NCBI GenBank assembly: GCA_016713175.1
Contig: JADJPQ010000003.1
Coordinates: 372,001-436,000 of the forward strand
DNA length: 64,000 nt
Direction of reading: 5' to 3'
DNA from: Planctomycetota bacterium
GTDB lineage: Bacteria; Planctomycetota; UBA1135; UBA2386
The notes under the pieces are model-generated. The model had not been told where the DNA came from. It ran no database searches and saw nothing but the letters and a program-made list of their open reading frames with translations. Positions 16,407-24,101 of the stretch are shown here, one piece after another. Each line of letters begins with the position of its first letter. Positions within the stretch are counted from its first letter, which is position 1. Made by a program: the position numbers and the translations under genes.

Positions 16407-17954
16407 ATGGGAACGATGGCCACGCGCCGCACCACCGCCATGCACCGATCCCACGCCACATCTCTCGAGAGCCTTGTCCGCACCGCCCTGATCACCGCAA
16501 CCCTGTTCGTCGCCGGCGCGACGGCGCAGTGCACCCAATGGAGTGCGCTCGGCTTCGGCTCCAACAACACCGTCCTGGCCGTCGGCAGCTGGGCCAACGG
16601 CGACATCGCGATGGGCGGCGTGTTCACCCAGGCCGGAACCGGGGCCGCGAACCGCATCGCACGCTGGAACGGCACCGCCTGGTCGGCCCTGGGCGCTGGG
16701 ACGGACAACACCGTGCGCAGCGTGGTGACGTTGCCGAACGGCGACCTGATCGCCGGCGGCGACTTCGACAACGCCGGTGGCGTGCCGGCGACGCGCATCG
16801 CCCGCTGGGATGGCACCGCGTGGCATCCGCTCGGCACCGGCATCTCGACAGCCAACCCGTCAGGTCTCTACGCCGTGGCGATGATGCCGAACGGCGATGT
16901 CATCGCCGGCGGGTACTTCCGGGCAGCCGGTGGGGTCGCGGCGAACGCCATCGCGCGCTGGAACGGAACGTCCTGGTCGGCGCTCGGCACCGGCATCCTC
17001 GCGACCGTGTTCGCGCTGCATCCGCTGCAAAACGGCGACCTGCTCGTGGGCGGCAACTTCTCGACTGCAGGCGGCGTCGCCGCGCCGCGCATCGCGCGTT
17101 GGAACGGTTCGACGTGGTCGGGCCTCGGCACCGGGATCACGGGCTTCCGGGTCAATGGGATCGGGGTCCTGCCGAACGGCGACATCGTCGCGGCCGGCGC
17201 GTTCACCGCGGCCGGTGGCTCGCCGGCGAACAACATCGCGCGCTGGGATGGCAGCACCTGGTCCGCACTCGGCGCCGGCATGAACGGCGACGTCCTGACG
17301 CTCTCGGTGATGCCCAACGGCGACCTGCTGGCCGGCGGCCAGTTCAGCACCGCCGGCGGCGTGACGGCACACGGGCTCGCGCGCTGGAACGGCTCGACGT
17401 GGTCGGCGCTCGGCTTCGCCGCAGGCGGCCAGGTGTACGGCAGCACGACGGCACCCAACGGCGATCGCATCGTCGGTGGGTTCTTCTCGTCGGCGGGCGG
17501 CGTCTCTGCCGGCCGCATCGCGCGGTATGCGTCGACCTGCCCGGCGGGTGTCGCGGACGGCGGTGGTGGTTGCGCGAGCACCGGCGGCACCAATTCCTAT
17601 GCCGCGACCACGCTGCCGTGGATCGGCACGACCTACCGCGCTGCCGGGACGGGGCTGCCCGCGTCGGCAGTCGCCGTGGTCGTCAGCGGGTTCGCGACCG
17701 CCAACATCCCCTTGTCCTCGGCGTTGCCGCCGTCGCCGGTCGGGTGCAACGTGCTGGTCTCGCCGGACGTGCTGGACCCCCTGGCGGTGAGCGGTGGCGC
17801 AGTGGCGACATCGATCGTGATACCGGCGAGCGCGACGCTGGTCGGCGCCGTCCTCCACCAGCAACTGGTCGTGCTCGAACTCGACCCGGTGACCTCCGCG
17901 GTGGTCGAGAACACGGTCTCCAATCGCCTGACTGTCACCGTAGGCGCGTTCTGA
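16407..17954 (+). CDS. Secreted seven-repeat beta-propeller protein with C-terminal module
   Basis: A 515-residue secreted protein. The signal peptide ends at VAGATAQ. Residues about 35-380 hold seven copies of a roughly 47-residue unit, each with the core IARWNGTxWSALGxG followed by a LPNGDLIAGGxF-AGG strand pair. Seven copies fit one seven-bladed propeller. The C-terminal 140 residues begin STCP and match the end of the 14-repeat protein at 18279-20705, finishing RLTVTVGAF. Ligand and function are unknown; a surface or matrix role is likely. Alternative starts are ATG at 16416 and 16440. It lies directly downstream of the ECF sigma gene and may be in its operon. Confidence 0.82.
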   Translation: MGTMATRRTTAMHRSHATSLESLVRTALITATLFVAGATAQCTQWSALGFGSNNTVLAVGSWANGDIAMGGVFTQAGTGAANRIARWNGTAWSALGAGTDNTVRSVVTLPNGDLIAGGDFDNAGGVPATRIARWDGTAWHPLGTGISTANPSGLYAVAMMPNGDVIAGGYFRAAGGVAANAIARWNGTSWSALGTGILATVFALHPLQNGDLLVGGNFSTAGGVAAPRIARWNGSTWSGLGTGITGFRVNGIGVLPNGDIVAAGAFTAAGGSPANNIARWDGSTWSALGAGMNGDVLTLSVMPNGDLLAGGQFSTAGGVTAHGLARWNGSTWSALGFAAGGQVYGSTTAPNGDRIVGGFFSSAGGVSAGRIARYASTCPAGVADGGGGCASTGGTNSYAATTLPWIGTTYRAAGTGLPASAVAVVVSGFATANIPLSSALPPSPVGCNVLVSPDVLDPLAVSGGAVATSIVIPASATLVGAVLHQQLVVLELDPVTSAVVENTVSNRLTVTVGAF

Positions 17955-18278
17955 TCCGTCGCGCCATCGCGGCGCTGCAGGAGCAGGGCAAGACCGGCGC
18001 TCACTCGATCCGGAATCGCAGCCGATCGACCTGCTTCCGCACCAGACCGGCGTCCATGTCGAAGTCGATCATCCGGACCGCGAAGTACACGGTTCGCGTG
18101 CCATCCGCATGCTCGTCGATCTCGGCGGGAGCAGGATAGCGGCCCGGTCACGACCCGGCGACGGGGAACGCCTCGAGCCGTGGCACCCGGCTGGCCAAGC
18201 ACGCGTTCGAACGCAGGCCCGCGGCGTTGCGGCCGAGCGATCGTTCGCGGTGGTGGCGATCGACCGGGCCGGCGCCCC
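17955..18278. other. 324-base intergenic stretch between convergent repeat-protein genes
   Basis: This is the longest non-coding gap in the window. It holds a 48-codon minus-strand remnant (18001-18147), annotated separately. Otherwise I see no start-to-stop gene, no hairpin followed by a T-run and no direct repeats. Confidence 0.6.
18001..18147 (-). pseudogene. Possible C-terminal remnant of an unidentified protein
   Basis: On the minus strand a 48-codon open stretch ends in TGA at 18001 and is preceded in frame by another TGA at 18148-18150. It has no usable start codon. Its translation includes DGTRTVYFAVRMIDFDMD and RKQVDRLRFRIE, which looks like real protein rather than the Arg/Pro/Ala-rich noise typical of antisense frames here. 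It may be the tail of a gene lost when the two repeat-protein genes were brought together. The parent family is not recognised. Confidence 0.3.
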
Positions 18279-20705
18279 TCAGAACACCCCCACCGTCAGC
18301 CGCAGAGCATTCGACGCCGTGACTGCCGTCACCGCCAGCAACGCATCCAGCTCGAACGGCAACACCTGATGGTAGAACGGCAATCCGATCAGGTTGACCT
18401 GGTCCGGGATCGCCACCCGCGACCGCACCGCGCCGCCCGACTCGAACAACAGCTCGGCCGAATCCGGCGCCGCCAGCGCCAGACAACCCGGTGTGCCCAT
18501 CGGAAACAGCACCGGCAGCGGCGTCGCAATCTGGCTGAAACCCGTCACCGCGAAAGCGATCGCCGCGGCGGGCAATCCGGTCGTCGTCCCCACGAATGCA
18601 CCGCCCAGCCACGGCAGCTCTCGCACCGTGAGCACCACCGCCCCCCCGGCACCCACGCAGGGCGTTCCCAACGACACGCCCAGCGCGGGACACGAGGTGC
18701 TCACCTTGGCCAGATGACTCGAGTTCCGACCTCCCGCCACCGTGAACTCGCCGCCCAACACGAGATCGCCATTGCCCAGCGCGTGCAGATCCCATACCCG
18801 GCCGTTGGTGCCCGAACCGAACGGCGTCCACGCCGTGCCGTCCCAGCGCGCGATGTTGGTCGCGCCGTTGGGTCCCCCGGTCGTGAACTGCCCCGCCACC
18901 ACAACGTCGCCATCGGGCAGCTCCCAGATCGCGTCGACGACGCCGGAGACGCCCGCACCAAGTGACGACCACGCGGCCCCATCCCAGCGGGCGATCGAGT
19001 TGACGGTCATGCCGCCCGCACTGCCGAACGGGCCGCCGACGAGCAGCGAACCGTCGCGCATGACCCGCAGGGCGAACACGACGCCGTTTCCGATGCCCGA
19101 GCCGAGCGGGGACCAGGTGGCGCCATCCCAGCGGGCGATCGAGTTGACGAGCACGCCACCCGCGCGGTCGAAGCGACCGGCCGCGATCAGGTCGCCGTTC
19201 GGCATCGCGGCCAATGCGCTGACCCTGGCCTGACCGGCATTGCTCGAGATGCCGGTGCCCAGGCCGTTCCAGCTCGTGCCGTCCCACCGCGCGATGCCAT
19301 CGTTCACCGTGTCGATCGGAAGGTCGGGTCCTCCGGCGACCAGGTCGCCGTTCGGCATGGTCACGAGTGCCTCGATCCACGGGTCGTTCCGCACGATCGA
19401 CGACCAGGAGGTACCGTTCCAGCGGCGGAGGCCGGCGTTGCCGCCAGCGATGAGGTCACCGCCGGGTCCGATGGCCAGCGCGAACACTTCGAGGTCCAGG
19501 CCGGCGCCGATGGCGAGCCAGTCGGTGCCGTTCCAGCGGGCAATGCGATCGATCGCGGCGTCGCCGACCCGCGTGAACCAACCGCCGGCGATCAGGTCGC
19601 CGTCCGGCGCGGTGATGAGCGCACGCACGCGCCGATCCATCCCCTCGGCCAATGGCGACCAGCCGGCCGTGTTCCACCGCGCCACGTTGGCGGAGGGCAC
19701 GCCGTTCACCGCCGCGAACGAGCCACCCACGATCACATCGCCGTTCGGCCGCGTGGTGACCGAGTAGATCCCGCCCGGAGGTGCGACGAACGCGAGCTCG
19801 TGCCACGACGTTCCATCCCAGCGGATGAGTCGCTCCGGACCAGCGGCGAGGAGGTCACCGTTGGGCATCGTGGCGAGCGCGCCGGCCGCCCGGGTCAGCC
19901 CCGCCAGCCGGGTCCACGACGTGCCATCCCACGTCGCGACCGAAGTCCAGGAACCTGCGATCACGTAGGCTCCGCCGACGACGAGGCGCCCATCGGGCAG
20001 CAGCTTCATCGAGGCCAGGAAGCTGCCGGTGGGGCTCGTGAGTCCCGGCAACGCGTGCCAGGCGTTGCCGTCCCAGCGCGCGATGCTCTGCACGGGAGTG
20101 GTGCCGGCCCGGTCGAACAAGCCGCAGGCGACGAGGGATCCGTCGGGCAGGGTGACCAACGCGTCCACGAAGCCAGTGCCGGTGGCGGCGAGGCCGCCCC
20201 CCAGTGGCGCCCAGGACGTCCCGTTCCATCGAGTCACGAAGGGTGATGCCGGGTTCGTCGCGAAGTCGAGGCCGCCACCGACGAGGTCCCCGTTCGGCAG
20301 TTCGGCCATTGCAAACACCGGCGGCGAGCCCGGCAGCCCCGACCACGAGGCGCCGTTCCAGACGCTGATGTTCGGCATACCGAAATTGCCGGCGCCGCCG
20401 GCGACGATGTTGCCGTTGGCGAGCTCCAGGATGCAGCGCACGTAGGCGGGCACACCTGGCCCCATGGCCGACCAGGCGACCCCATCCCAGCGCGCGATGT
20501 TGGCCACCGCCACGCCACCGGCCCGCGACAGCGCGCCGCCGGCGATGACGTCACCGCTTCGGGTCGTGATCAAGGCGCCGACCTCGCCGGCGACGCCAAT
20601 CGCGGAACCGAACGGCTGCCACGAGGTCGAGCACTGTGCGGTCACGAGGCGGACCGTCAGCACGAGCGCGAGCACGGGAACGATGCAGCGGGCGACCTGG
20701 CTCAT
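18279..20705 (-). CDS. Secreted 14-repeat beta-propeller protein with C-terminal module
   Basis: An 808-residue secreted protein. The signal peptide is MSQVARCIVPVLALVLTVRLVTAQ. I count 14 consecutive units of 37-52 residues. Each has an IARWDGTxW-PLG strand followed by a LPNGDLIAGG strand; units 3, 5 and 6 are more diverged. Fourteen units suggest two seven-bladed propellers. The C-terminal 140 residues contain ELPWLGGAFVG, a GC-L-AAPD segment and LIGLPFYHQ, and end LRLTVGVF, like the seven-repeat protein. The ATG at 20705 directly precedes the signal peptide, and the open frame upstream of it is noise. It converges with the seven-repeat gene. The function is unknown. Confidence 0.83.
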   Translation of the reverse strand: MSQVARCIVPVLALVLTVRLVTAQCSTSWQPFGSAIGVAGEVGALITTRSGDVIAGGALSRAGGVAVANIARWDGVAWSAMGPGVPAYVRCILELANGNIVAGGAGNFGMPNISVWNGASWSGLPGSPPVFAMAELPNGDLVGGGLDFATNPASPFVTRWNGTSWAPLGGGLAATGTGFVDALVTLPDGSLVACGLFDRAGTTPVQSIARWDGNAWHALPGLTSPTGSFLASMKLLPDGRLVVGGAYVIAGSWTSVATWDGTSWTRLAGLTRAAGALATMPNGDLLAAGPERLIRWDGTSWHELAFVAPPGGIYSVTTRPNGDVIVGGSFAAVNGVPSANVARWNTAGWSPLAEGMDRRVRALITAPDGDLIAGGWFTRVGDAAIDRIARWNGTDWLAIGAGLDLEVFALAIGPGGDLIAGGNAGLRRWNGTSWSSIVRNDPWIEALVTMPNGDLVAGGPDLPIDTVNDGIARWDGTSWNGLGTGISSNAGQARVSALAAMPNGDLIAAGRFDRAGGVLVNSIARWDGATWSPLGSGIGNGVVFALRVMRDGSLLVGGPFGSAGGMTVNSIARWDGAAWSSLGAGVSGVVDAIWELPDGDVVVAGQFTTGGPNGATNIARWDGTAWTPFGSGTNGRVWDLHALGNGDLVLGGEFTVAGGRNSSHLAKVSTSCPALGVSLGTPCVGAGGAVVLTVRELPWLGGAFVGTTTGLPAAAIAFAVTGFSQIATPLPVLFPMGTPGCLALAAPDSAELLFESGGAVRSRVAIPDQVNLIGLPFYHQVLPFELDALLAVTAVTASNALRLTVGVF

Positions 20706-20807
20706 GGAGGCCAGATGAGGGTAGACCGGTGGGACCGGACAGCAAGAGTTCAGGAACGACAGTCCGAAAGGCTGGCCGCCCGACGGCACACGGGACAAAC
20801 CAACGAC

Positions 20808-20822
20808 CGTTTGAATCGAACG
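20808..20822. promoter_or_regulatory. Imperfect palindrome upstream of the TetR-type gene
   Basis: CGTTTGAATCGAACG is a 15-base dyad around a central A with one mismatched pair. It lies 34 bases before the TetR start. An 8-base perfect palindrome CGGTACCG follows at 20831-20838. Either could be the autoregulatory operator of the efflux operon. The assignment rests only on position and symmetry. Confidence 0.4.
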
Positions 20823-20855
20823 TATGACTTCGGTACCGTTCCGCGCCCTGCGCGC

Positions 20856-21509
20856 ATGAGTTCCGACCAGACCCGCCAGACCATCCTCGACGTCGCCGAG
20901 ACCCTGTTCGCCGAACTCGGCTACGACGGGTGCTCGCTCCGGACGCTGACCCAGCGCGCCCAGGTCAACCTCGCCGCGGTCCACTACCACTTCGGCAGCA
21001 AGGAGGATCTGGCCCGCGCGGTGATCTCGCGCCGGCTCCAGCCGTGCAACGAGGAACGGCTGCGCCGCCTCGACCTCGCGGTCGCCGTCGCCGCGCCGCT
21101 CGCCCCGGCCCCGCGCGACATCCTGCGCGCGCTGCTCGAACCGCCGCTGCGCCTCGCCGCCGAACCGAACTGCCAGAGCGCCTGCCAGATGTTCGGTCGC
21201 CTGATCGCCGAACAGCCGCCTTTCGTGCGCGACTACCTGACCGAGCAATTCCGGCCCGTACTACGCCGTTTCGCCGAGGCACTCGCTGCGGCCCTGCCGC
21301 AGCTGGCCCCCGACGAACTGTTCTGGCGCCTCCACTTCGTGGTCGGCGCGATGGCCCACACCATGCAACATGCCCGCCTGCTCGCGGCGCTGACCGATGG
21401 TCTGTGCGATCCGAGCGATGTCGATGCACTCGTCGATCGGCTGACCGCGTTTGCCACCGCCGGTTGCGGCGCGCCCGCGACGCCGCGCGTCACCGAGGTG
21501 CCGCGATGA
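20856..21509 (+). CDS. TetR-family transcriptional regulator of the efflux operon
   Basis: A 217-residue TetR/AcrR regulator. The N-terminal helix-turn-helix is typical: RQTILDVAETLFAELGYDG, then LRTLTQRAQVNLAAVHYHFGSKEDLARAV. The C-terminal ligand domain resembles the CerR/DUF1956-like group, with FGRLIAEQPPFVRDYLTEQF and FWRLHFVVGAMAHTMQ. The ATG at 20856 begins MSSDQTRQ just before the first helix; the frame upstream is Arg-rich noise. Its stop overlaps the outer-membrane factor start by 4 bases (ATGA), so the regulator is the first gene of the operon it presumably represses. The inducer is unknown. Confidence 0.92.
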   Translation: MSSDQTRQTILDVAETLFAELGYDGCSLRTLTQRAQVNLAAVHYHFGSKEDLARAVISRRLQPCNEERLRRLDLAVAVAAPLAPAPRDILRALLEPPLRLAAEPNCQSACQMFGRLIAEQPPFVRDYLTEQFRPVLRRFAEALAAALPQLAPDELFWRLHFVVGAMAHTMQHARLLAALTDGLCDPSDVDALVDRLTAFATAGCGAPATPRVTEVPR

Positions 21510-22909
21510 ACGCCCGCGCCTGGTCGTTGTTGGCGCTGGGTGCTTGTGCCGCCGATCCGCCACCGCCAGTCGACGTCGACCTGGGGATCGCGACGCCGGC
21601 ACGGTGGCAGAGTCCGACGACCGACGGCGAACTGTCCGACGCCTGGTGGCAGGGCTTTGGCGATGCGGCGCTGAACGAACACATCCAGCACGCACTGGCG
21701 CACAACAAGGACCTCGTCGCCGCGGCGATGCGACTGCACAGCGCCGCCGAACTGGCGGTCATCGCCGGCGCCGGCGACGAGTTGCAGGCCGATGCCGGCC
21801 TGACCGCGACCCGCGCGCGTCGTGCGTTCGTCGGTTTCCCGTTCGGCGGCGGCGGCGTGCTGTCCAACACCTCGACGACGCTCGGCCTCAGCTTGAACCT
21901 GAGCTGGGAGATCGATCTGTGGGGGCGCGTGCGAGCGGGCGAACGCGCGGCGCTGGCCGAAGTGCAGGCGACGGCCGCGGACCTGCACGCGGCCGAACTG
22001 TCGGTCGTCGCCCAGACCTGCAAGGCATGGTTCGCGGTGATCGAAGCGCGGCAACAGCTCGCGCTGGCGCAGGCCACCGTGGCGAGCTTCGTGCGCACCG
22101 CCGACGACGTTCGCGATCGCTATCGGCGCGGTGTGCGACCTGCCCTCGATGCGCACCTGGTCGACACCAATGTGGCCAATGCGCGCGCGGCGGTACCAGC
22201 GCGACAGGACCAGCTGCAGCGCGCGATCCGCCAGTTCGAGATCCTGACCGGCCGCTATCCGGGCGGCACCACCGCCAGTTCGGACACGCTGCCGACCGCA
22301 CTGCCCGCGGTTCCCGCCGGCCTGCCCGGCGAACTGCTGCAGCGTCGCCCGGACCTCGCCGCGGCCGAGCGCCGGCTGGCGGCTGCGGGCTGCCGGATCG
22401 ATCAGGCCAGGGCCTCGCTGTATCCACGACTGAGCCTGACCGCGAGCGGTGGCACCACCAGCGAGAAGCTCGAGGATCTCGTCGACGACGACTTCCGCGT
22501 CTGGAGTCTCGGCGCCAACCTGCTGCAGCCGCTGCTGGCCGGTGGTTCGCTGCGCGCCGAAGTGCGGCGACAGGAGGCGACGTTCGGCGAAGCGCTCGCG
22601 CGCTATGGCAGCGCGGTGCTGCGCGCGTTCGGCGAAGTCGAGTCGGCGCTCGCGGCCGAAGGCCTGCTGGCGGAGCGACAGGTGGCCTTGACGGCAGCCG
22701 CCCAGCACGCCGGCGCCGCGTCGGCGCTCGCGCACGAACGCTATCTGCGCGGGCTCGCCGAGGCCCTTGCCGTCGCCGACACGCAGCGGCAATCGTTCGC
22801 CGCCGAGAGTGCGCGGATCGCGGCTCAACGCCAACAACTCGATTTGCGCATCGATCTCTTCCTGGCCCTGGGCGGCGGCTTCCGCGTCCAGGCATCGGAG
22901 TCCCCATGA
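21506..22909 (+). CDS. Outer-membrane efflux factor, NodT/OprM-type lipoprotein
   Basis: A 467-residue TolC-superfamily channel protein. The N-terminus SLLALGACAAD is a probable lipobox with Cys14. Two OEP repeats are seen. The first contains WWQGFGDAALNEHIQHALAHNKDL and LSWEIDLWGRVRAGERAAL. The second contains LPGELLQRRPDLAAAERRL, ARASLYPRLSLTASGG and LRAFGEVESALA. These are diagnostic of the NodT family. It forms the outer-membrane duct for the RND pump encoded two genes on. The start overlaps the TetR stop by 4 bases and the stop overlaps the adaptor start by 4 bases, so stoichiometry is probably set by translational coupling. Confidence 0.93.
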   Translation: MNARAWSLLALGACAADPPPPVDVDLGIATPARWQSPTTDGELSDAWWQGFGDAALNEHIQHALAHNKDLVAAAMRLHSAAELAVIAGAGDELQADAGLTATRARRAFVGFPFGGGGVLSNTSTTLGLSLNLSWEIDLWGRVRAGERAALAEVQATAADLHAAELSVVAQTCKAWFAVIEARQQLALAQATVASFVRTADDVRDRYRRGVRPALDAHLVDTNVANARAAVPARQDQLQRAIRQFEILTGRYPGGTTASSDTLPTALPAVPAGLPGELLQRRPDLAAAERRLAAAGCRIDQARASLYPRLSLTASGGTTSEKLEDLVDDDFRVWSLGANLLQPLLAGGSLRAEVRRQEATFGEALARYGSAVLRAFGEVESALAAEGLLAERQVALTAAAQHAGAASALAHERYLRGLAEALAVADTQRQSFAAESARIAAQRQQLDLRIDLFLALGGGFRVQASESP

Positions 22910-24099
22910 AACTGCTGCTGCAGATCCTGTTGCCGCTGCTCGTCCTGGCGGGCGCCGCCTTCGGCGGCAAGGTCATCGTCGACACCCAGAAGAAGCCCGA
23001 CGTGCAACCGCCGTCGTCGGCCGGCCCGTTGGTGCGCTTCGTCACCGCGGAACCGACATCGCTGCAGATCGACGTCGCCACCCAGGGCACCGTGGAAGCC
23101 CGCACGACGATCGACCTCGCCGCCCAGGTCGGCGGCCGCGTGCTCGCGATCGCGCCGGACTTGCGTTCGGGCGGCTTCTTCGACGCCGACGACGTGCTGG
23201 TCGAGATCGACGCCGCCGACTACCGGTTGGCGATCGTCCAGCAGGAGGCCGCGGTGTCGCGCGCCGAACTGCGGTTGCTGCAGGAACGCGCCGAAGCCGA
23301 GACCGCGGTGCGCGCCTGGCGCCAGCTCGAAGGCGACAAGCCGGCCGACGCGCTGGTCACCCGCGCGCCGCAGGTCGCCGAAGCCGAGAAGGCGTTGGCC
23401 GCCACGCAGGCGGCGCTGGCCCGCGGTCGCCTCGACCTGGAGCGCACCAAGGTGCGCGCGCCGTTCCCAGGGCGCGTGCGATCGGCCCGCGTCGACGTCG
23501 GCCAGACGATCACGCCAGGGCAAGCACTGGCGGTGATCTACGCCATCGATTGGGCGGAAGTGCGCTTGCCGATTCCGGATCAGGACGTGGCGTTCCTCGA
23601 ACTACCGCTGCATCGCTCCGCTGGCGCCGACCCGCCAGGACCGGAAGTGACGTTGCGCGCGACGTTCGGCGGCGCCGAACACGAATGGCGCGGCGTCGTC
23701 GATCGCGTCGAAGGCGAGATCGATCGCCGGACGCGCCAGATCACCGTCGTGGCGCGGATCGAACGACCGTATGCGCTGCCGGCGGGTTCGGCGCGACCAC
23801 CCCTGGCACTCGGCATGTTCGTGCAGGCGACGATCCATGGCCGCCAGTTCGCCGATGTCGTGGCGATTCCGCGTGCCGCACTGCGCGCCGACGGCACCGT
23901 GTGGGTCGTCGACGCCGAACAACGACTGCGCCTGCGCCAGGTCCAGGTGCTGCGCGCCGGGCGCGCCCAGGTCGTGCTGCGCGGCGGCCTGCAGGCCGGC
24001 GAACGGGTCTGCATCACCGCGCTGGAGACGCCGACCGACGGCATGTTCGTGCGCCTGCCCGACACCGGCACCGAACCCGCACCGGAACCGAGGAAGTGA
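22906..24099 (+). CDS. RND efflux periplasmic adaptor (membrane fusion protein)
   Basis: A 397-residue HlyD/AcrA-type adaptor. The N-terminal anchor is LLLQILLPLLVLAGAAFGG. A barrel-sandwich half-motif follows in ATQGTVEARTTIDLAAQVGGRV. An alpha-hairpin covers about residues 105-175, rich in Ala/Glu/Arg (QQEAAVSRAELRLLQERAEAE). The second lipoyl half is RTKVRAPFPGRVRSARVDVGQTI-like. The C-terminal barrel has LALGMFVQATIHGRQ and VVAIPRAALRADGTVWVV. It links the RND pump to the outer-membrane factor. It overlaps the upstream gene by 4 bases and the pump gene starts 2 bases after its stop. Confidence 0.93.
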   Translation: MKLLLQILLPLLVLAGAAFGGKVIVDTQKKPDVQPPSSAGPLVRFVTAEPTSLQIDVATQGTVEARTTIDLAAQVGGRVLAIAPDLRSGGFFDADDVLVEIDAADYRLAIVQQEAAVSRAELRLLQERAEAETAVRAWRQLEGDKPADALVTRAPQVAEAEKALAATQAALARGRLDLERTKVRAPFPGRVRSARVDVGQTITPGQALAVIYAIDWAEVRLPIPDQDVAFLELPLHRSAGADPPGPEVTLRATFGGAEHEWRGVVDRVEGEIDRRTRQITVVARIERPYALPAGSARPPLALGMFVQATIHGRQFADVVAIPRAALRADGTVWVVDAEQRLRLRQVQVLRAGRAQVVLRGGLQAGERVCITALETPTDGMFVRLPDTGTEPAPEPRK

Positions 24100-24101
24100 C
24101 C

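Noticed and set aside
16540..17540. Regular DNA repeats of about 140 bases suggesting a CRISPR or satellite array
   Set aside because: They are codon-level repeats of the propeller units in a single open gene, with degenerate third positions and no spacers.
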